Shown here: in pieces, positions 18,305 through 21,251 of the stretch
Layout of the letters: every line of letters starts with the position of its first letter
How positions within the stretch are numbered: position 1 is the first letter of the stretch
Source of the DNA: Pelagophyceae sp. CCMP2097
Taxonomy: Eukaryota > Sar > Pelagophyceae
Length of the DNA: 21,251 nucleotides
NCBI GenBank assembly: GCA_026770575.1
Contig: MU657262.1
Location: 40,903 to 62,153 of the forward strand
Direction of reading: 5' to 3'
The notes under the pieces: model-generated
Databases searched by the model: none
Told to the model about the DNA's origin: nothing
Seen by the model: the letters and a program-made list of their open reading frames with translations, nothing else
Translations under genes and position numbers: made by a program

Positions 18305-19408
18305 TTAGACATTCCAGAGCCGCGCCGACGTGTCCTCGCTCGCAGTCACGACGTGCGTGCCGTCGGGCGAGAACGCGCAGCAGTAGACGCCGCCGCAGTG
18401 CCCCACGAGCGTCGTGAGCAGCGCGCCCGTCTCGGCGTCCCAGAGCCGCGCCGTCTCGTCGGCGCTCCCCGTCACGACGCGCTTGCCGTCGGGCGAGAAA
18501 GCGCAACTATGGACGCACTGGGTGTGGCCCTCGAGAGTAATCTCAAGCAGCGCGCCCGTCTCGACATCCCAGAGCTGCGCCGTAGTGTCGAAGCTCCCCG
18601 TCACGATGCGCGTGCCGTCGGGCGAGAACGCGCAGCTGAAGACGACCCTGGTGTGCCCCTCGAACGTCGTCAGCAGCGCGCCCGTCTCGACGTCCCACAG
18701 CCGCGCCGTCCCGTCGTTGCTCGCCGTCGCGATGCGCGTGCCATCGGGCGAGAACGCACAGCTCGTGACGTAGCTGGTGTGGCCCTCGAGCGTGGTCTGC
18801 AGCGCGCCTGTCTCGGCGTCCCAGAGCCGTGACGTGCCGTCGCAGCTCGCCGTCACGACGCGCTCGCCGTTGGGCGAGAACGCGCAGCTGGTGACGAAGC
18901 CGGTGTGCCCCTCGAGCGCCGTCAGCATCGCGCCCGTCTCGGCGTCCCAGACCCGCGCCGTCCCGTCGTTGTTCGCCGTCGCAATGCGCTTGCCGTCGGG
19001 CGAGAACGCGCAGCCATTGAGGAAGCCGGTGTGCCCCCCGAGCGTCGTCAGCAGCGCGCCCGTCTCGGCGTCCCAGAGCCGCGCCGTCTCGTCGGTGCTC
19101 GCCGTCACGATGCGCTTGCCATCGGGCGAGAACGCGCAGCTCTTGACGTAGTTGGTGTGCCCATAAAGCATTGCGGTGCCCTTCACGAGCATGTCATGCC
19201 AGATGAGTTTGCGCACGGCCGGCGCCACGGCCCGGCCAGCTCGAGCGACTCGCTTCGACACGAGGAGCGCGTTCGGCGCTGCCGCCAGCCGCAGGATGAG
19301 CGCGAGCAGGTCGCTCAGTTCGAGCACCTCGAGCGCCGGCGCGGCACCGAGCTCGCCGGCTGGTCGCGGCTCGACGGCTTGCGCGGCCTCGCTGACGTCG
19401 TCGTCCAT
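18305..19408 (-). CDS. WD40-repeat protein with seven near-identical blades
   Basis: Intronless, 367 residues. The first ~82 residues include a Leu-rich helical stretch (LEVLELSDLLALILRL) and ALLVSKRVARAGR, which look F-box-like, but I cannot confirm that family. Seven WD40 blades follow, beginning at residues 83, 125, 167, 209, 251, 294 and 336. Each is 42 residues with consensus GHT-x-x-V-x-SCAFSPDG and TARLWDAETGALLTTLE; blade five has one extra residue. The last ends at RLWNV, so blade seven lacks its final strand; residues just before blade one may close the ring. WD40 propellers are protein-binding platforms; the partner is unknown. Start: the frame is open to 19450 but the first true ATG is at 19408. 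It is head-to-head with the thioredoxin gene and has a broken paralogue at 20721. Confidence 0.92.
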   Translation of the reverse strand: MDDDVSEAAQAVEPRPAGELGAAPALEVLELSDLLALILRLAAAPNALLVSKRVARAGRAVAPAVRKLIWHDMLVKGTAMLYGHTNYVKSCAFSPDGKRIVTASTDETARLWDAETGALLTTLGGHTGFLNGCAFSPDGKRIATANNDGTARVWDAETGAMLTALEGHTGFVTSCAFSPNGERVVTASCDGTSRLWDAETGALQTTLEGHTSYVTSCAFSPDGTRIATASNDGTARLWDVETGALLTTFEGHTRVVFSCAFSPDGTRIVTGSFDTTAQLWDVETGALLEITLEGHTQCVHSCAFSPDGKRVVTGSADETARLWDAETGALLTTLVGHCGGVYCCAFSPDGTHVVTASEDTSARLWNV

Positions 19409-19576
19409 TGCCACCGAGCCGCGGGAGGAGGACCTCCAAGCGCGCGGCACGACGCCCCCTCGTCGCGGTCGCCTTCGGGCCTCGGAGCGGCGCGAGATCG
19501 CGACGACGCAACAGTTGTCGCTTAAGATTTCCTAGAAAGTTTTGTAAAAGAAAGCCCGAGTCAACTAAGAATTCTA
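19409..19576. promoter_or_regulatory. Short shared upstream region, WD40 / thioredoxin genes
   Basis: Only 168 bases separate the start codons of two divergent genes, so promoters and both 5' UTRs are packed together. It includes an A/T-rich stretch at about 19523-19577 with CTAAGAATTCTAA just before the thioredoxin ATG. Confidence 0.5.
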
Positions 19577-20506
19577 ATGCGCACGAGGTGGGCCGCGCTG
19601 GCGCTGTGGGCGTCGGCGTGCGACGCCTTCTCCCACGGCGCCGCGAAGCCCGCGCCGCGCGCTCTCTTTGGCGAAAGGGACGCGGACCGGCCGGCGGACG
19701 AGGCAGCAGACAAAGCCTCGATGAGCGCCGCGGCGGCGCGCCCCGGCGTCCCCATCGAGGGTCACGCTGGAACCTGGGCGACGCGACGCGGCCGTCGGAG
19801 AGCGGCGCTCTCCTGTGAAGAAGGCAGGCTCTGACTCTGCTTTAGGTGACGACGACGGTCGCGGCCGGCGGCGTCGCGGCGGCGGCGGGCGCGTTTGGGG
19901 CCGCCGCGGGCACGGCCTGCGTCGGCGGCGTCTGCCAGATCGGCGCCGGCGCTGCGTTGTCCGCGGCGGCCACGGGCGCGACAGCCACTGGCGCCGCGGC
20001 GTCGGTGGGCGGCGCGGCGGCGCTGGCGTCGCAGCTCGGCGCCGCGGCCGGCGCTGTTCTGCTGGGCCTGGGGCTCCAGGTCGGGTCGCCGCGCGTGAGC
20101 GCGTTGGAGGAGATGGCGTCTTCTAGTCTGACAATCGACGTTGCGTTTGCCAACGCGCGGCCAACAGTCGTCGAGTTCTACTCGCGAGACTGCGTCCACT
20201 GCAACGAGGCGGCGAAGACGCTCCTCCCGCTCAAGGCGGCGCGCGTCGGCGAGAAACCGCGTCCGACTGGTCCGACGGAGTGCCTTCCGACTGAGTGCCT
20301 TTTGACCGTCCGCGCTAGGCGACACGAATTGGGTCATGGTGGACACGAACGACGCGAACAACCGCGCTCTCTGGGAGTCGCTCGGCGTCGACGAGATCCC
20401 GCACTTTTCCTTCTTCGACGGCGAGGAGCACCTCAAGGCCACGGCCGTCGGGGCCATCTCCCAACAAATCGCCGAGAAAGGCATCCTGCTCTCCCAAAGA
20501 ACTTGA
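19577..20506 (+). CDS. HCF164-like thioredoxin, probably thylakoid-anchored
   Basis: Predicted thiol-disulfide oxidoreductase; plant HCF164 passes reducing power across the thylakoid membrane for cytochrome b6f assembly. About 260 residues in three exons: 19577-~19747, 19846-~20269 and 20319-20506. The N-terminus (MRTRWAALALWASACDAF) resembles a secondary-plastid targeting peptide. Next is a long Ala/Gly-rich hydrophobic segment with CVGGVC (82-87) and AGAVLLGLGLQVG, probably the membrane anchor. The thioredoxin fold has PTVVEFYSRDCVHC (active-site CVHC, 173-176), then NWVMVDTND, LGVDEIPHFSFFDG with the cis-proline, and a final helix. The Trp that usually precedes the first active-site Cys is Asp here. 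Acceptors are clear. Donors are weak GTCC types chosen by phase, and 20261 also works for the second intron. The usual helix-strand region after CVHC seems shortened. Confidence 0.85.
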
Positions 20507-20720
20507 CGCTAATGTGAGCCGACTTGTGCAACACGGGGCTCCCTCTGACGGGGGCGGGCGAGCCGAAGTGGCGGCCAAGGGAGGTGCTACCAAAAAGCCG
20601 GTTGGGTAGGATTACTTTCACGTTGAGTCATTTGCATCTTGAAGTGCATTGTGGGCGCCGGGCGCGCCGGCGGGTCCCCCGGGCGTCGCGGCGTGGCTTC
20701 GGCTCGTCGAGCGCGGCTCG
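20507..20720. other. Intergenic region
   Basis: 214 bases between the thioredoxin stop codon and the first ATG of the broken WD40 gene. No motif or repeat was recognised. Confidence 0.4.
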
Positions 20721-21251
20721 ATGGCGCTTGTCTTCATCTTCTGGTACTTCCCCAACTGGGCGCGTCTCTTCAGCCTCGAAAACGACGATCGCCTCGCGGC
20801 CTCGGAACACTCTTGGACGGGGCCCGGCGGCACCTCCGAGGGCGGCTCGGCGGCGATGGCGCCGCCGCCGCGCGCCGCGCTCGGCGCTTTCCACGCCCTC
20901 GAGCTGCTCCGGAGCGACTTGTGCGCGCCCATCCTGCGGCTCCGCACACGGGCTCCTCGTGACCAAAGAAGTGGCTCGAGATGGGCGCGCCATGGCGCTG
21001 CATGTGCAAAAAATTCTCGGGTGGGACCGCATCGCAAAAGGCGTGGCGATTTTAAAGGGGCACACCGAATTGATCTAGTGCTGCGCGTTCTCGCCCGACG
21101 CCACGCGCCTCGCGACAGCGAGCAGAGACAACACGGCGCGGCTCTGGGACGCCGAGACGGGCGTGCTGCTGGCGACGCTCGAGGGGCACACCGCCTGGAT
21201 CCACAGCTGCGCGTTCTCGTCCGACGGCAAGCACGTCTTGACGGCGAGCAG
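20721..21251 (+). pseudogene. Broken WD40 paralogue, cut by the window end
   Basis: A diverged copy of the WD40 gene at 18305-19408, in the opposite orientation. From ATG 20721 one frame reads MALVFIFWYFPNW and later FHALELLRSDLCAPILRL, matching the Leu-rich helix of the intact gene. After about 20943 the match moves to another frame (GLLVTKEVARDGRA against ALLVSKRVARAGR), which implies an indel, because no GT-AG intron fits. That frame then meets TAG at 21076-21078, inside the first blade (GHTELI, stop, CCAFSPD). Blade sequence resumes at once (TARLWDAETGVLLATLEGHT) and runs off the window. Two independent lesions favour a pseudogene. Sequencing errors or a gene that starts at a later ATG are alternatives. 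The true start is uncertain. Confidence 0.65.

Overview
The window is nuclear DNA from a eukaryote: almost every gene is broken by short GT-AG introns. It is GC-rich, and one gene encodes a fucoxanthin-chlorophyll (FCP) type light-harvesting protein. A heterokont alga, perhaps a pelagophyte such as Aureococcus, fits best. This placement is inference; a haptophyte is not excluded.

Layout. (1) 1-371: 3' flank with a microsatellite and a long hairpin. (2) 372-1415 (-): class II-like histone deacetylase. (3) 1764-4074 (+): protein with nine MORN repeats and long acidic and basic stretches. (4) 4273-5537 (-): translation initiation factor eIF2 alpha. (5) 5538-6607: gene-free region with a degenerate ~30-base tandem repeat and an 18-base palindrome. 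(6) 6608-7447 (-): FCP-type antenna protein. (7) 8122-12461 (+): fungal-type elongation factor 3 (eEF3) in about eleven exons. (8) 12872-14404 (+): Methyltransf_32-like SAM methyltransferase. (9) 14829-15137 (+): possible small secreted protein. (10) 15676-18126 (-): DDX47/Rrp3-type DEAD-box helicase in seven exons, with an N-terminal extension. (11) 18305-19408 (-): WD40 protein with seven near-identical blades. (12) 19577-20506 (+): HCF164-like membrane thioredoxin. (13) 20721 to the window end (+): a broken paralogue of the WD40 gene.

The genes do not form one pathway. Four concern gene expression (histone deacetylase, eIF2 alpha, eEF3, DDX47) and two are probably plastid proteins (antenna, HCF164-like). 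Several neighbours are head-to-head and share short upstream regions: HDAC/MORN, antenna/eEF3 and WD40/HCF164. I joined exons by hand, using reading phase and conserved family sequence. Most joins are exact to the base; the doubtful ones are flagged.

I found no clearly new multi-gene system. The best leads are the WD40 pair, whose variation sits at the exposed blade positions; the ~30-base repeat upstream of eIF2 alpha; the strong UAG bias at 3' splice sites; and the N-terminal extension on DDX47.
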